A DNA stretch of 64,000 bases from positions 1 through 64,000 of the forward strand of contig JAGTXO010000058.1 of NCBI GenBank assembly GCA_019448385.1. The letters run 5' to 3'. This DNA is from Diacronema lutheri (Eukaryota; Haptophyta; Pavlovophyceae; Pavlovales; Pavlovaceae). The notes beneath the pieces are model-generated. The model had not been told where the DNA came from. It saw nothing but the letters and a program-made list of their open reading frames with translations, and made no database searches. Position 1 is the first letter of the stretch. Every line of letters begins with the position of its first letter. The translations under genes were made by a program, and so were the position numbers. Below, in pieces: positions 51,601 to 59,578 of the stretch.

Positions 51601-54600
51601 CGGGCTCGGCGGCGGGCTCGGTGGCGGGCTTGGCGGTGGGCTCGGCGGTGGGCTCGGCGGCGGGCTAGGCGGTGGGCCCGGCGGCGGGCTCGGCGGCGGG
51701 CTCGGTGGTGGGCTCGGCGGCGGACTCGGTGGTGGGCTCGGCGGTGGGCTGGGCGGAGGGGCAGGCGGCGGTGGTCTCGGTGGTGGCGGACTCGGCGGCA
51801 AGCTCGGCGGCGGGCTCGGCGGCGGGCTTGGCGGCGGGCTCGGCGGTGGGCTCGGCGGTGGGCTGGGCGGAGGGGCAGGCGGCGGCGGGTTTGGTGGTGG
51901 CGGGCTCGGCGGCGAGCTAGGCGGTGGGCTCGGCGGCGGGCTCGGCGGCGGGCTCGGCGGCGAACTAGGCGGTGGGCTCGGCGGCGGGCTCGGTGGCGGG
52001 CGTGGCGGCGGGCTCGGCGGCGGGCTAGGCGGTGGGCTCGGCGGCGGGCTTGGCGGCGGGCTAGGCGGTGGGCTCGGTGGCGGGCTCGGCGGCGGGCTCG
52101 GTGGTGGGCTCGGCGGCGGACTCGGCGGCGGGCTAGGCGGCGGGCTCGGCGGTGGGCTCGGCGGTGGGCTCGGCGGCGGGCTCGGTGGTGGGCTCGGCGG
52201 CGGACTCGGTGGTGGGCTCGGCGGGGGGCTCGGCGGTAAGCTAGGCGGTGGGCTCGGCGGCGGGCTTGGCGGCGAGCTCGGCGGTGGGCTGGGCGGATGG
52301 GAAGGCGGCGGCGGGCTCGGTGGTGGCGGGCTCGGCGGCGGGCTAGGCGGTGGGCCCGGCGGCGGGCTCGGCGGCGGGCTCGGTGGTGGGCTCGGCGGCG
52401 GGCTCGGTGGTGGGCTCGGCGGCGGACTCGGCGGTGGGCTGGGCGGAGAAGCAGGCGGCGGCGGGCTCGGTGGTGGCGGACTCGGCGGCAAGCTCGGCGG
52501 CGGGCTCGGCGGCGGGCTTGGCGGCGGGCTCGGCGGTGGGCTCGGCGGTGGGCTGGGCGGAGGGGCAGGCGGCGGCGGGTTTGGGGGTGGCGGGCTCGGC
52601 GGCGAGCTAGGCGGTGGGCTCGGCGGCGGGCTCGGCGGCGGGCTCGGCGGCAGGCTCGGCGGCGAACTAGGCGGTGGGCTCGGCGGCGGGCTCGGTGGCG
52701 GGCTCGGCGGCGGGCTCGGTGGCGGGCTTGGCGGTGGGCTCGGCGGTGGGCTCGGCGGCGGGCTCGGCGGCGGGCTCGGCGGCGGGCTCGGCGGCGAACT
52801 AGGCGGCGGGCTTGGCGGCGGGCTCGGCGGCGGGCTCGGTAGCGGGCTCGGTGGTGGGCTCGGCGGCGGGCTCGGCGGTGGGCTCGGTGGCGGGCTTGGC
52901 GGCGGGCTCGGCGGTGGGCTGGGCGGAGGGGCAGGCGGCGGCGGGCTCGGTGGTGGCGGGCTCGGCGGCGGGCTCGGCGGCGGGCTCGGCGGCGGGCTCG
53001 GCGGCGGGCTCGGTGGTGGGCTCAGCGGCCGGCTCGGTGGTGGGCTCGGCGGCAAACTCGGTGGTGGGCTCGGTGGTGGGCTCGGCGGCGGGCTCGGTGG
53101 TGGGCTCGGTGGTGGGCTCGGCGGCAAACTCGGTGGTGGGCTCGGTGGTGGGCTCGGCGGCGGGCTCGGCGGCGGGCTCGGCGGTGGGCTCGGCGGCAAA
53201 CTCGGTGGTGGCGGACTCGGTGGTGGCGGACTCGGCGGCGGGCGTGGCGGCGGGCTCGGCGACGGGCTAGGCGGCGGGCTAGGCGGTGGGCTCGGCGGCG
53301 GGCTCGGCGGCGGGCTCGGTGGTGGGCTCGGCGGCAAACTCGGTGGTGGGCTCGGTGGTGGGCTCGGCGGCGGGCTCGGCGGCGGGCTCGGCGGTGGGCT
53401 CGGCGGCGGGCTCGGTGTTGGCGGACTCGGTGGTGGCGGACTCGGCGGCGGGCGTGGCGGCGGGCTCGGCGGCGGGCTAGGCGGTGGGCTCGGCGGCGGG
53501 CTTGGCGGCGGGTTCGGCGGTGGGCTGGGCGGAGGGGAAGGCGGCGGCGGGCTCGGTGGTGGCGGGCTGGGCGGCGGGCTCGGTGGTGGGCTCGGTGGCG
53601 GGCTAGGCGGCGGGCTCGGTGGTGGGCTCGGCGGCAAGCTCGGTGGTGGGCTTAGCGGTGGGCTCGGCGGTGGGCTGGGCGGAGGGGCAGGCGGCGGCGG
53701 GCTCGGTGGTTGCGGACTCGGCGGCGGGCTCGGCGGCGGGCTCGGCGGCGGGCTCGGCGGCGGGCTAGGCGGTGGGCTCGGCGGCGGGCTCGGCGGCGGG
53801 CTCGGTGGTGGGCTCGGCGGCAAACTCGGTGGTGGGCTCGGTGGTGGGCTCGGCGGCGGGCTCGGCGGCGGGCTCGGTGGTGGGCTCGGTGGTGGGCTCG
53901 GCGGCGGACTCGGTGGTGGGCTCGGCGGTGGGCTCGGCGGTAAGCTAGGCGGTGGGCTCGGCGGCGGGCTTGGCGGCGAGCTCGGCGGTGGGCTGGGCGG
54001 AGGGGAAGGCGGCGGCGGGCTCGGTGGTGGCGGGCTGGGCGGCGGGCTCGGTGGTGGGCTCGGTGGCGGGCTAGGCGGCGGGCTCGGTGGTGGGCTCGGC
54101 GGTGGGCTCGGTGGTGGGCTTGGCGGTGGGCTCGGCGGTGGACTGGGCGGAGGGGCAGGCGGCGGCGGGCTCGGTGGTTGCGGACTCGGCGGCGGGCTCG
54201 GCGGCGGGCTCGGCGGCGGGCTCGGCGGCGGGCTAGGCGATGGGCTCGGCGGCGGGCTCGGCGGCGGGCTCGGTGGTGGGCTCGGCGGCAAACTCGGTGG
54301 TGGGCTCGGTGGTGGGCTCGGCGGCGGGCTCGGCGGCGGGCTCGGCGGTGGGCTCGGCGGCGGGCTCGGTGATGGCGGACTCGGTGGTGGCGGACTCGGC
54401 GGCGGGCGTGGCGGCGGGCTCGGCGGCGGGCTAGGCGGTGGGCTCGGCGGCGGGCTTGGCGGCGGGTTCGGCGGTGGGCTCGGTGGCGGGCTCGGCGGCG
54501 GGCTCGGCGGCGGGCTCGGCGGCGGGCTCGATGGTGGGCTAGGCGGCGGGCTCGGCGGTGGGCTCGGCGGTGGGCTCGGCGGCGGGCTCGGTGGTGGGCT

Positions 54601-57600
54601 CGGCGGCGGACTCGGTGGTAGGCTCGGCGGTGGGCTCGGCGGTAAGCTAGGCGGTGGGCTCGGCGGCGGGCTTGGCGGCGGGCTCGGCGGTGGGCTCGGC
54701 GGTGGGCTGGGCGGAGGGGCAGGCGGCGGCGGGTTTGGTGGTGGCGGGCTCGGCGGCGAGCTAGGCGATGGGCTCGGCGGCGGGCTCGGCGGCGGGCTCG
54801 GCGGTGGGCTCGGCGGCGGGCTAGGCGGTGGGCTCAGCGGCGGGCTCGGTGGTGGGCTCGGCGGCGGGCTCGGCGGCGGGCTCGGCGGCGGGCTCGGCGG
54901 TGGGCTCTGCGGCGGGCTCGGTGGTGGCGGACTCGGTGGTGGCGGACTCGGCGGCGGGCGTGGCGGCGGGCTCGGCGGTGGGCTAGGCGGTGGGCTCGGC
55001 GGCGGGCTTGGCGGCGGGCTAGGCGGTGGGCTCGGTGGCGGGCTCGGCGGCGGGCTCGGTGGTGGGCTCGGTGGTGGGCTCGGCGGCGGGCTAGGCGGCG
55101 GGCTCGGCCGTGGGCTCGGCGGCGGGCTCGGTGGTGGCGGACTCGGTGGTGGCGGACTCGGCGGCGGGCGTGGCGGCGGGCTCGGCGGCGGGCTAGGCGA
55201 TGGGCTCGGCGGCGAACTTGGCGGCGGGCTCGGCGGTGGGCTCGGTGGCGGGCTCGGCGGCGGGCTCGGTGGTGGGATCGGCGGTGGGCTCGGCGGCGGG
55301 CTTGGCGGCGAGCTCGGCGGTGGGCTGGGCGGAGGGGAAGGCGGCGGCGGGCTCGGTGGTGGCGGGCTGGGCGGCGGGCTCGGTGGTGGGCTCGGCGGCG
55401 GGCTCGGTGGTGGGCTCGGCGGCGGGCTCGGCGGCGGGCTCGGCGGTGGGCTCGGCGGCGGGCTCGGTGGTGGCGGACTCGGTGGTGGCGGACTCGGCGG
55501 CGGGCGTGGCGGCGGGCTCGGCGGCGGGCTAGGCGATGGGCTCGGCGGCGAACTTGGCGGCGGGCTCGGCGGTGGGCTCGGTGGCGGGCTCGGCGGCGGG
55601 CTCGGTGGTGGGCTCGGCGGTGGGCTCGGCGGCGGGCTTGGCGGCGAGCTTGGCGGTGGGCTGGGCGGAGGGGAAGGCGGCGGCGGGCTCGGTGGTGGCG
55701 GGCTGGGCGGCGGGCTCGGTGGTGGGCTCGGCGGCGGGCTCGGCGGTGGGCTCGGCGGCGGGCTCGGCGGCGGGCTCGGTGGTGGGCTCGGCGGCGGACT
55801 CGGTGGTGGGCTCGGCGGTGGGCTCGGCGGTAAGCTAGGCGGTGGGCTCGGCGGTGGGCTTGGCGGCGAGCTCGGCGGTGGAAAAAAAGGCGGGCTGGGT
55901 GGCAAACTTGGCGGCGGGCTCGGCGGCAAGCTCGGCGGCAAGCTCGGTGGTGGGCTCGGCGGCGGGCTCGGCGGTGGGCTCGGCGGCGGGCTCGGCGGTG
56001 GGCTCGGTGGTGGGCTCGGCGGCGGGCTCGGCGGTGGGCTCGGCGGCGGACTCGGTGGTGGGCTCGGCGGTGGGCTCGGCGGTAAGCTAGGCGGTGGGCT
56101 CGGCGGCGGGCTTGGCGGCGAGCTCGGCGGTGGCCTGGGCGGAGAAGAAGGCGGCGGCGGGCTCGGTGGTGGCGGGCTGGGCGGCGGGCTGGGCGGCGGG
56201 CTCGGTGGTGGGCTCGGCGGCGGGCGCGGCGGTGGGCTCGGCGGCGGGCTCGGCGGCGGGCTCGGCGGTGGGCTCGGCGGCGGGCTCGGTGGTGGCGGAC
56301 TCGGTGGTGGCGGACTCGGCGGCGGGCGTGGCGGCGGGCTTGGCGGCGGGCTAGGCGGTGGGCTCGGCGGCGGGCTTGGCGGCGGGCTCGGCGGTGGGCT
56401 CAGTGGCGGGCTCGGCGGCGGGCTCGGTGGTGGGCTCGGCGGCGGACTCGGCGGTGGGCTGGGCGGAGAAGCAGGCGGCGGCGGGCTCGGTGGTGGCGTA
56501 CTCGGCGGCGGGCTCGGCGGCGGGCTCGGCGGCGGGCTCGGTGGTGGGCTCGGCGGCGGGCTAGGCGGCGGGCTCGGTGGTGGGCTGGGCGGCGGGCTCG
56601 GTGGTGGGCTCGGCGGCGGGCTAGGCGGCGGGCTCGGTGGTGGGCTCGGCGGCGGACTCGGTGGTGGGCTGGGCGGCGGACTCGGTGGTGGGCTTGGCGG
56701 TGGGCTCGGCAATGGGCTCGGCGGTGGGCTCGGTGGTGGCGGACTCGGTGGTGGCGGACTCGGCGGCGGGCTCGGCGGCGGGCTCGGTGGTGGGCTTGGC
56801 GGCGGACTCGGTGGTGGGCTTGGCGGTGGGCTCGGTGGCGGGCTTGGCGGCGGGCTCGGCGGTGGGCTCGGCGGAGGGGCAGGCGGCGGTGGGCTCGGTG
56901 GTGGCGAACTTGGCGGCGGGCTTGGCGGCGGGCTGGGCGGCGGGCTCGGTAGCGGGCTCGGTGGTTGGCTCGGCGGCGGGCTCGGTGGCGGGCTTGGCGG
57001 CGGGCTCGGCGGTGGGCTGGGCGGAGGGGCAGGCGGCGGTGGTCTCGGTGGTGGCGGACTTCGGGGCGGGCTCGGTGGTGGCGGGCTCGGCGGCGGGCTC
57101 GGCGGCGGGCTCGGCGAAGGCGGGCTGGGCGACGGTGGTGGGGGAGGCGGGCTTGGCGACGGTGGTGGTGGACTCGGCGACGGCGGCGGCGGGCACCGCG
57201 GGCGCGGAGGTGGACTCGGTGGTGGGACTGGCGGCGGCGGCGGCGGCGGGCTGGGAGGAGGTGGCGGGTCGTTTGGTGTCGGCGGCGGCGAGGGTGATGG
57301 TGGCGGTGGGCTCGGCGATGGTGGCGGCGGCGGCGGGCTTGGCGACGGCGGAGGCGGGCTGGGCGACGGCGGTGGTGGAGGCGGGCTCGGCGACGGTGGT
57401 GGTGGACTCGGCGACGGCGGCGGCGGGCACCGCGGGCGCGGAGGTGGACTCGGTGGTGGGACTGGCGGCGGCGGCGGCGGCAGGCTGGGAGGAGGTGGCG
57501 GGTCGTTCGGTGTCGGCGGCGGCGAGGGTGATGGTGGCGGTGGGCTCGGCGATGGTGGCGGCGGCGGCGGGCTTGGCGACGGCGGAGGCGGGCTGGGCGA

Positions 57601-58053
57601 CGGCGGTGGTGGAGGCGGGCTCGGCGACGGTGGTGGTGGACTCGGCGACGGCGGCGGCGGGCACCGCGGGCGCGGAGGTGGACTCGGTGGTGGGACTGGC
57701 GGTGGCGGCGGCGGCGGGCTGGGAGGAGGCGGCGGGTCTCGCGATTTCGGCGGCGGCGAAGGCGAGGGTGGCGGTGGGCTCGGGGAAGGCGGCGGCGGTG
57801 GCGGGCTCGGCGAGGGTGGTGGCGGGCTAGGCGATGGTGGGGGCGGGGATTTCCTGCTTGCCTTTGGTGGCTTGTTGGCGCTCTTCAGCTGCCGTCGGCT
57901 GCTGGATGCGCGGCCGGGCTCGAACAACGGGCTCGGCGCGCCGTGCTCGACGCTGATGGCTCGGGCGAGGCGAGCCTCGGAAGCGGAGGCCGAAGGGCAA
58001 ACGCACAAAACGATCATGACGAGCAGCACAAAGCTCGCTCGGCGCGTGCCCAT
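45655..58053 (-). CDS. Giant PPPS-repeat (hydroxyproline-rich) surface protein with Cys-rich modules and C-terminal membrane helices
   Basis: About 4,130 residues in one exon. Start chosen at Met 58053 (MGTRRASFVLLVMIVLCV, a clear signal peptide; in-frame Met at 58116 is less likely). Then about 2,640 residues of PPPSPPP repeat. Next is a Cys-containing globular domain (SVRVGGNLDSELEYANIF, to about 49480), then four copies of a Cys module (DPWANGYPKVECC..LTECLSDWDSDGV) at 49230-48440 in two pairs. Another Pro-rich linker leads to a SEA-like fold (FSLELSGSVSDFDSANATAA) and a TM helix near 47450-47380. A PFWWRLV/VAWLACRLP..TTAERTMALG segment resembles the polycystin-1 membrane region. Further TM helices lie near 47190, 47050, 45870 and 45720. 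Likely a secreted-face cell-wall or scale-associated membrane protein. No PLAT domain or ion pore was recognised. Confidence 0.85.
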   Translation of the reverse strand: MGTRRASFVLLVMIVLCVCPSASASEARLARAISVEHGAPSPLFEPGRASSSRRQLKSANKPPKASRKSPPPPSPSPPPPSPSPPPPPPSPSPPPPSPSPPPKSRDPPPPPSPPPPPPPVPPPSPPPRPRCPPPPSPSPPPPSPSPPPPPPSPSPPPPSPSPPPPPPSPSPPPPSPSPPPTPNDPPPPPSLPPPPPPVPPPSPPPRPRCPPPPSPSPPPPSPSPPPPPPSPSPPPPSPSPPPPPPSPSPPPPSPSPPPTPNDPPPPPSPPPPPPPVPPPSPPPRPRCPPPPSPSPPPPSPSPPPPPPSPSPPSPSPPPSPPPSPPPPSPPRSPPPPRPPPPAPPPSPPPSPPPSPPPSPPPSQPPSPLPSPPPSPPPSPPPSSPPPSPPPPAPPPSPPPSPPPSPPPSPPPSPPPSPPPSPPPSPPPSPPPSPPPPSPPPPSPPPSPLPSPPPSPPPSPPPSPPPSPPPSPPPSPPPSPPPSPPPSPPPSPPPSPPPSPPPSPPPSPPPSPPPSPPPSTPPPSPPPPASPPSPPPSPPPSPPPSPPPSPPLSPPPSPPPSPPPSPPPSPPPSPPPRPPPSPPPPSPPPPSPPPSPPPSPPPSPPPSPPPRPPPSPPPSPPPSPPPSPPPPSPPPPSSPPRPPPSSPPSPPPSPPPSLPPSPPPSPPPSPPPSPPPSPPPSPPPSPPPSPPPSPPPSPPPSPPPSLPPSLPPSPPPSLPPSPPFFPPPSSPPSPPPSPPPSLPPSPPPSPPPSPPPSPPPSPPPSPPPSPPPSPPPSPPPSPPPSPPPPSPPPPSPPPSPPPSSPPSPPPSPPPSPPPSPPPSPPPSPPPSPPPSSPPSPSPSPPPSPPPRPPPSPPPPSPPPPSPPPSPPPSPPPSPPPSPPPSPPPSPPPSPPPSPPPPSPPPPSPPPSPPPSSPPSPPPSPPPIPPPSPPPSPPPSPPPSPPPSSPPSPSPSPPPSPPPRPPPSPPPPSPPPPSPPPSPRPSPPPSPPPSPPPSPPPSPPPSPPPSPPPSPPPSPPPSPPPSPPPSPPPRPPPSPPPPSPPPPSPPQSPPPSPPPSPPPSPPPSPPPSPPLSPPPSPPPSPPPSPPPSPPPSPSPSSPPSPPPPNPPPPAPPPSPPPSPPPSPPPSPPPSPPPSLPPSPPPSLPPSPPPSPPPSPPPSPPPSPPPSPPPSPPSSPPPSPPPSPPPSPPPSPPPNPPPSPPPSPPPSPPPSPPPRPPPSPPPPSPPSPSPPPSPPPSPPPSPPPSPPPSPPPSLPPSPPPSPPPSPPPSPSPSPPPSPPPSPPPSPPPSPQPPSPPPPAPPPSPPPSPPPSPPPSPPPSPPPSPPPSPPPSPPPSPPPSPPPPSPPPPSPPPSPPPSSPPSPPPSPPPSLPPSPPPSPPPSPPPSPPPSPPPSPPPSPPPSPPPSPPPSLPPSPPPSPPPSPPPSPPPSPPPSPPPSPPPSPPPSPQPPSPPPPAPPPSPPPSPPLSPPPSLPPSPPPSPPPSPPPSPPPSPPPSPPPPSPPPPSPPPSPPPNPPPSPPPSPPPSPPPSPPPRPPPSPPPPSPPTPSPPPSPPPSPPPSPPPSPPPSPPPSLPPSPPPSPPPSPPPSPPPSPPPSPSPSPPPRPPPSPPPPSPPPPSLPPSPPPSPPPSPPPSPPPSPPPSLPPSPPPSPPPSPPPSPPPSPPPSLPPSPPPSRPLSPPPSPPPSPPPSPPPSPPPSPPPPSPPPPAPPPSPPPSPPPSPPPSPPPSPPPSPPPSPLPSPPPSPPPSPPPSSPPSPPPSPPPSPPPSPPPSPPPSPPPSPPPSPPPSPPPSPPPSSPPSLPPSPPPSPPPSPPPSSPPSPPPPNPPPPAPPPSPPPSPPPSPPPSPPPSPPPSLPPSPPPPSPPPPASPPSPPPSPPPSPPPSPPPSPPPSPPPSPPPGPPPSPPPSPPPPSPPPPSHPPSPPPSSPPSPPPSPPPSLPPSPPPSPPPSPPPSPPPSPPPSPPPSPPPSPPPSPPPSPPPSPPPSPPPSPPPSPPPSPPPSPPPSPPPSPPPSPPPRPPPSPPPSPPPSSPPSPPPSPPPSPPPSSPPSPPPPNPPPPAPPPSPPPSPPPSPPPSPPPSPPPSLPPSPPPPRPPPPAPPPSPPPSPPPSPPPSPPPSPPPSPPPGPPPSPPPSPPPSPPPSPPPSPPPSPPPSPPPSPPPSSPPSPPPSPPPSPPPSPPPSSPPSPPPPNPPPPAPPPSPPPSPPPSPPPSPPPSPPPSLPPSPPPPSPPPPASPPSPPPSPPPSPPSSPPPSPPPSPPPSLPPSPPPPSPPPPASPPSPPPSPPPSPPPSPPPSPPPSPPPSPPPSPPPSPSPSPPPSPPPSPPPPSPPPPSPPPSPPPSSPPSPPPSPPPSVPPSPPPSPPPSPPPSPPPSPPPSPPPSPPPSPPPSPPPSPPPSPPPSPPPPSPPPPSPPPSPPPSSPPSPPPSPPPSLPPSPPPSPPPSPPPSPPPSPPPSPPPSPPPSPPPSPPPSPPPSPPPSPPPSPPPSPPPSPPPSPPPSPPPSPPPSPPPRPPPSPPPPSPPPPSPPPSPPPSPPPSPPPSPPPSPPPSPPPSPPPSPPPSPPPPSPPPPSPPPSPPPSSPPSPPPSPPPSVPPSPLTSPPPSPPPSPPPSPPPSPPPSPPPSPPPSPPPSPPPSPPPSPPPPSPPPPSPPPSPPPSSPPSPPPSPPPSLPPSPPPSPPPSTPPSPPPSPPPSPPPSPPPSPPPPPPPFCPSAAGLRLSVRVGGNLDSELEYANIFALPYDRVRGAFDPRSPQLLMGGCADEGNPALLCASKVEGLYACPLLPDVSPFLAQPTGGSSSLALRVCSTGDVRDCPFTAEVTVGTSDGRFAATQLLDCSTPNVRGERGCCIDFAFDGIPCFSPPPSLPPPPSLPPPPISAGLRACREATAHLTANFHSEQALLDTEIEQLRALLLERLQPNPPPSASPPSLTPPARGPRGRALQTCSGPAVDPWANGYPKVECCSSLTECLSDWDSDGVASFLCLADCAQPPSEDMCTASGADPWASSAKKLCCAGLVECLADWDRDGVASFQCLAACPMPLAPPTPSLPPSPLAPPSPFAPPSPFAPPSPSAPPAPLAPPAPFAPPAPSAPPAPKAPPAPSSPPPNPPSPPPCSGFAMDPWANGFPKVECCPSLTECLSDWDSDGVASFLCLADCAQPPSEDMCTASGADPWASSAKKLCCAGLVECLVDWDRDGVASFQCLAACPPSPPPPAPPPPSPPPGPPPSSPPSPPPSPPPRRPPPPSVPPSPPPPRPPPSPPPPRTPPPSRPPPTSPPFPPPPSPPPRPPPNLPPSPPLAPDVRSCLDQMEALRVEYDANLTERRAAVAELQLQVGALEQPATEAEYFSLELSGSVSDFDSANATAALEAGVANVLNVSADGVVVTNISAGSVVAVFAVSRAATAAQGAATSDVGGLGDDDLVTALAAALESGAVRERLFAAIGVEVMSAPRRLRPGCMREGDAAYDAAAQLHVSGMCAQRSATGEAPGGGDAGAPITTAPSTPSFARATEPQDGPAQRVAQARIAAQLGVPAPGVTGGAAAAAAVVGLCTILVAGFVVLRVSRARDALLVDQAEQPPFWWRLVASRGVPRGLREVLGALRARSSVAWLACRLPGERPTTAERTMALGIGLLAELACVALAGAFNAAAGGARHDELPSQRGLPAPVVSVFAPVVALGVAAGALAVTLARTALRWGARRPTLSAQLASGGSHSSADRAHGQGAAGAAREAAMERCDASDARSATPSTQKEQTSPAPERRPRLSISAISPDTPGSRRPSRADSAGETFAGAADGGGTERERGEAGGRLLHVCDPLELVAVNGDQEALLARELLELPASALVVLPASRWAAIGAPGATGGEAVGFFADCGQAGEGPTALSDYAHADSPRTGSRELPRFVRVALVRCAATSAAPSGPAGDGREAGRVTVRCALLGGACAAEGKALRETQCMHRRGQGTAEGKALASLGGVVHHPTEARERLLAAYAQERDDASTASPVRRPRRSSAERFAVAAAAQVTHSASTSVAPAEARRPAGAAALHSQCHISEVQLHALQVWSAPPSRRRLCAGWLVAVALAVAVASPLVCVVASLHGSAAWRSAVLPLLLGVQAVKLLAIEPAAVALAACSALAAHRRRLFDLSA
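49926..57846 (-). repeat. 7.9-kb coding satellite encoding PPPSPPP
   Basis: About 12-bp units (sense CCGCCGAGCCCG and variants) are tandemly repeated for 7.9 kb. A higher-order structure of near-identical blocks of a few hundred bases carries the same variant pattern (PPPPSPPPPSPPPSPPPSSP). Ser codons are usually AGC and Pro third positions vary, so translation is conserved while DNA drifts. The other strand is also open throughout and reads GGGLGGGLG; that is an artefact of composition. Confidence 0.95.
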
Positions 58054-58116
58054 GGCCGAGATGCCCGAGGCGCGCGCGGTCGGTATCGAGCTATGGACCT
58101 CTGCGGACGGGGCCAT

Positions 58117-58461
58117 TTTGTTGTTACGGCGGTTTTACGTTTTGCCACGGTTCCTGGACCCTTGCCGCCCTCTCGCGTCGGAGTGCGCCATCGCCACCGA
58201 CCGGGCCCCATTTGCGCGCCGCACGCGCCCAGCGTGCGCCGGGCGCGCGGTCGAATTGCGAAGAGGTCCCTCGCGAGCGCGAGCGCATTCGCGCGCGACT
58301 CGGGCGCCTGTGGACGATGGGTCGGCGACAGTGGGGTCCGCCGCGCGCGCTTCTGATCTGTCACAGAAACGAGGAATAGCAGCTGGTCTGGCGGTTACGG
58401 CCCGTAGGCATGGCGGCGGCACTGTGGTAGGGGCGCTTGTTCTTCTGGGAGAGGCCGTTCC
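58117..58461. promoter_or_regulatory. Divergent intergenic region
   Basis: 345 bp between the start of the PPPS gene (minus) and the EF-hand gene (plus). AT-richer patches (TTTTGTTGTTACGGCGGTTT near 58118-58140) suggest promoter sequence for the minus-strand gene. No TATA box, CpG-free block or other named motif is evident. No coding sequence is supported. Confidence 0.45.
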
Positions 58462-59395
58462 ATGTCAGCGGAGACGCTGACCAACGAGGAGATCGAGGCG
58501 TGCCGCGAGGCCTTCCAAAAGTTCGACCGCGACGGCTCCGGCGCCATCGACTCGTTCGAGCTCCGCGCCACGCTCCAGTCGATGGGCCAGCAGCCGACGG
58601 ACGAGGAGCTCTTCGACATGATCGCGGAGGTCGACGCCGACGGCTCCGGCGAGATTGGTGCACGCATACGCTCGCACGCGCTCGTCGCAATGCTCCGCAT
58701 TATTTGCCGACCGCACGCGAGCCGCCCGCGCACTCGCATCCGCACGAGCGCGCGCGCGCGCGCGCACAGTTGAGGGTGCACGCGTCGCGCGGCGCGCGGC
58801 GCGCGGCGCACGGCGCGCGGTGCGCGGTGCGCGCGCAGACTTTCCTGAGTTCCTCAAGGTGATGATTGCGCAGAAGGAGAAGCAGGCCGCCGCCTCCGAC
58901 GAGTCGGACACCATCGACGCGTTCGTTGCGCTCGGCGGCGCTCCGGACAAGTCCGGCGACATCTCTGCGGACAAGCTGCGCAAGGCGCGCGCCTGCGGCG
59001 CCGGGAACGCGTCTCGAGAGTGATGGAGCGCGGGGCGTGGCGAGCGGCCACCCCTTCCCGCTGCCCTCCCGTTTCAACTCAGGCGCGCCTCGCATGGGGG
59101 GGGGGGGGGGGTCTAGGCTTTGCGAGGTCGCGCGCCTACGGGGCGACTCTCGCCCTTCGCCCCCGCCCTTCCTTCTGGCGGTTGTCGCGGCCTGCCCGCC
59201 GCGCGCACCACCACCGCAGCTCATGTGCATGCGCCCCCGACCGCCCCGCCGGGCCCGGCGCGCGCCCGCCCCGTGCGCTCGCAGGTCGTGCGCGAGTTTG
59301 GTCTGACAATAGACATCGACACACTGATCCGCGAGGTGGACACGGACTCGTCCGGATTCATCGAGTATGACGAGTTCCGCAGGATGATGACGTGA
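58462..59395 (+). CDS. Calmodulin-like EF-hand protein, possibly axonemal outer-arm dynein type, 3 exons
   Basis: 150 residues. Exons 58462-58657, 58839-58984, 59285-59395. Intron 1 (181 bp, phase 1, GT-AG) splits the Asp at position 9 of EF-loop 2; intron 2 (300 bp, phase 0) has a GC donor (AAG|GCGCGC) and AG acceptor. EF1 DRDGSGAIDSFE and EF2 DADGSGEIDFPE are canonical; EF3 APDKSGDISADK lacks the first Asp and final Glu; EF4 DTDSSGFIEYDE is canonical. Length and the ADKLRKVVREFGLTIDIDTL linker recall EF-hand subunits of flagellar outer dynein arms (LC4/docking complex) more than calmodulin itself, but a centrin or calmodulin-like role is not excluded. Intron 2 holds a G-run at 59097-59111. 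Confidence 0.85.
58985..59284 (+). other. GC-AG intron
   Basis: The only reading that joins ISADKLRK to VVREFGLTID uses a GC donor directly after AAG, with acceptor CGCAG|GTC. GC donors are a known minority class of U2 introns. The intron also contains a 15-base G-run on the sense strand, opposite to the C-runs of most other introns here. Confidence 0.75.
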
Positions 59396-59578
59396 GCGGC
59401 GGCAAACGTGACGGTCAGTGTGCGCCCGTGTGGGGATGCGTGAGTCACGGACAGGGTTACACTGAGAATGTCCCCTCACCGCGCTCATCAGTCGAAAATT
59501 GCGCCCCCCATATTTGTTCGTGCCCGCGCCAGCCGGCCTTGCTCAAGCTGTCGGCCTGGGGAGGGCTCGGGGCCATCC

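Noticed and set aside
49376-58480. Plus-strand frame of over 3,000 codons reading GGGLGGGLG
   Set aside because: It is the antisense of the PPPS repeat; a CCGCCGAGC-type unit is open on both strands. The signal peptide, Cys modules and TM helices are all on the minus strand.
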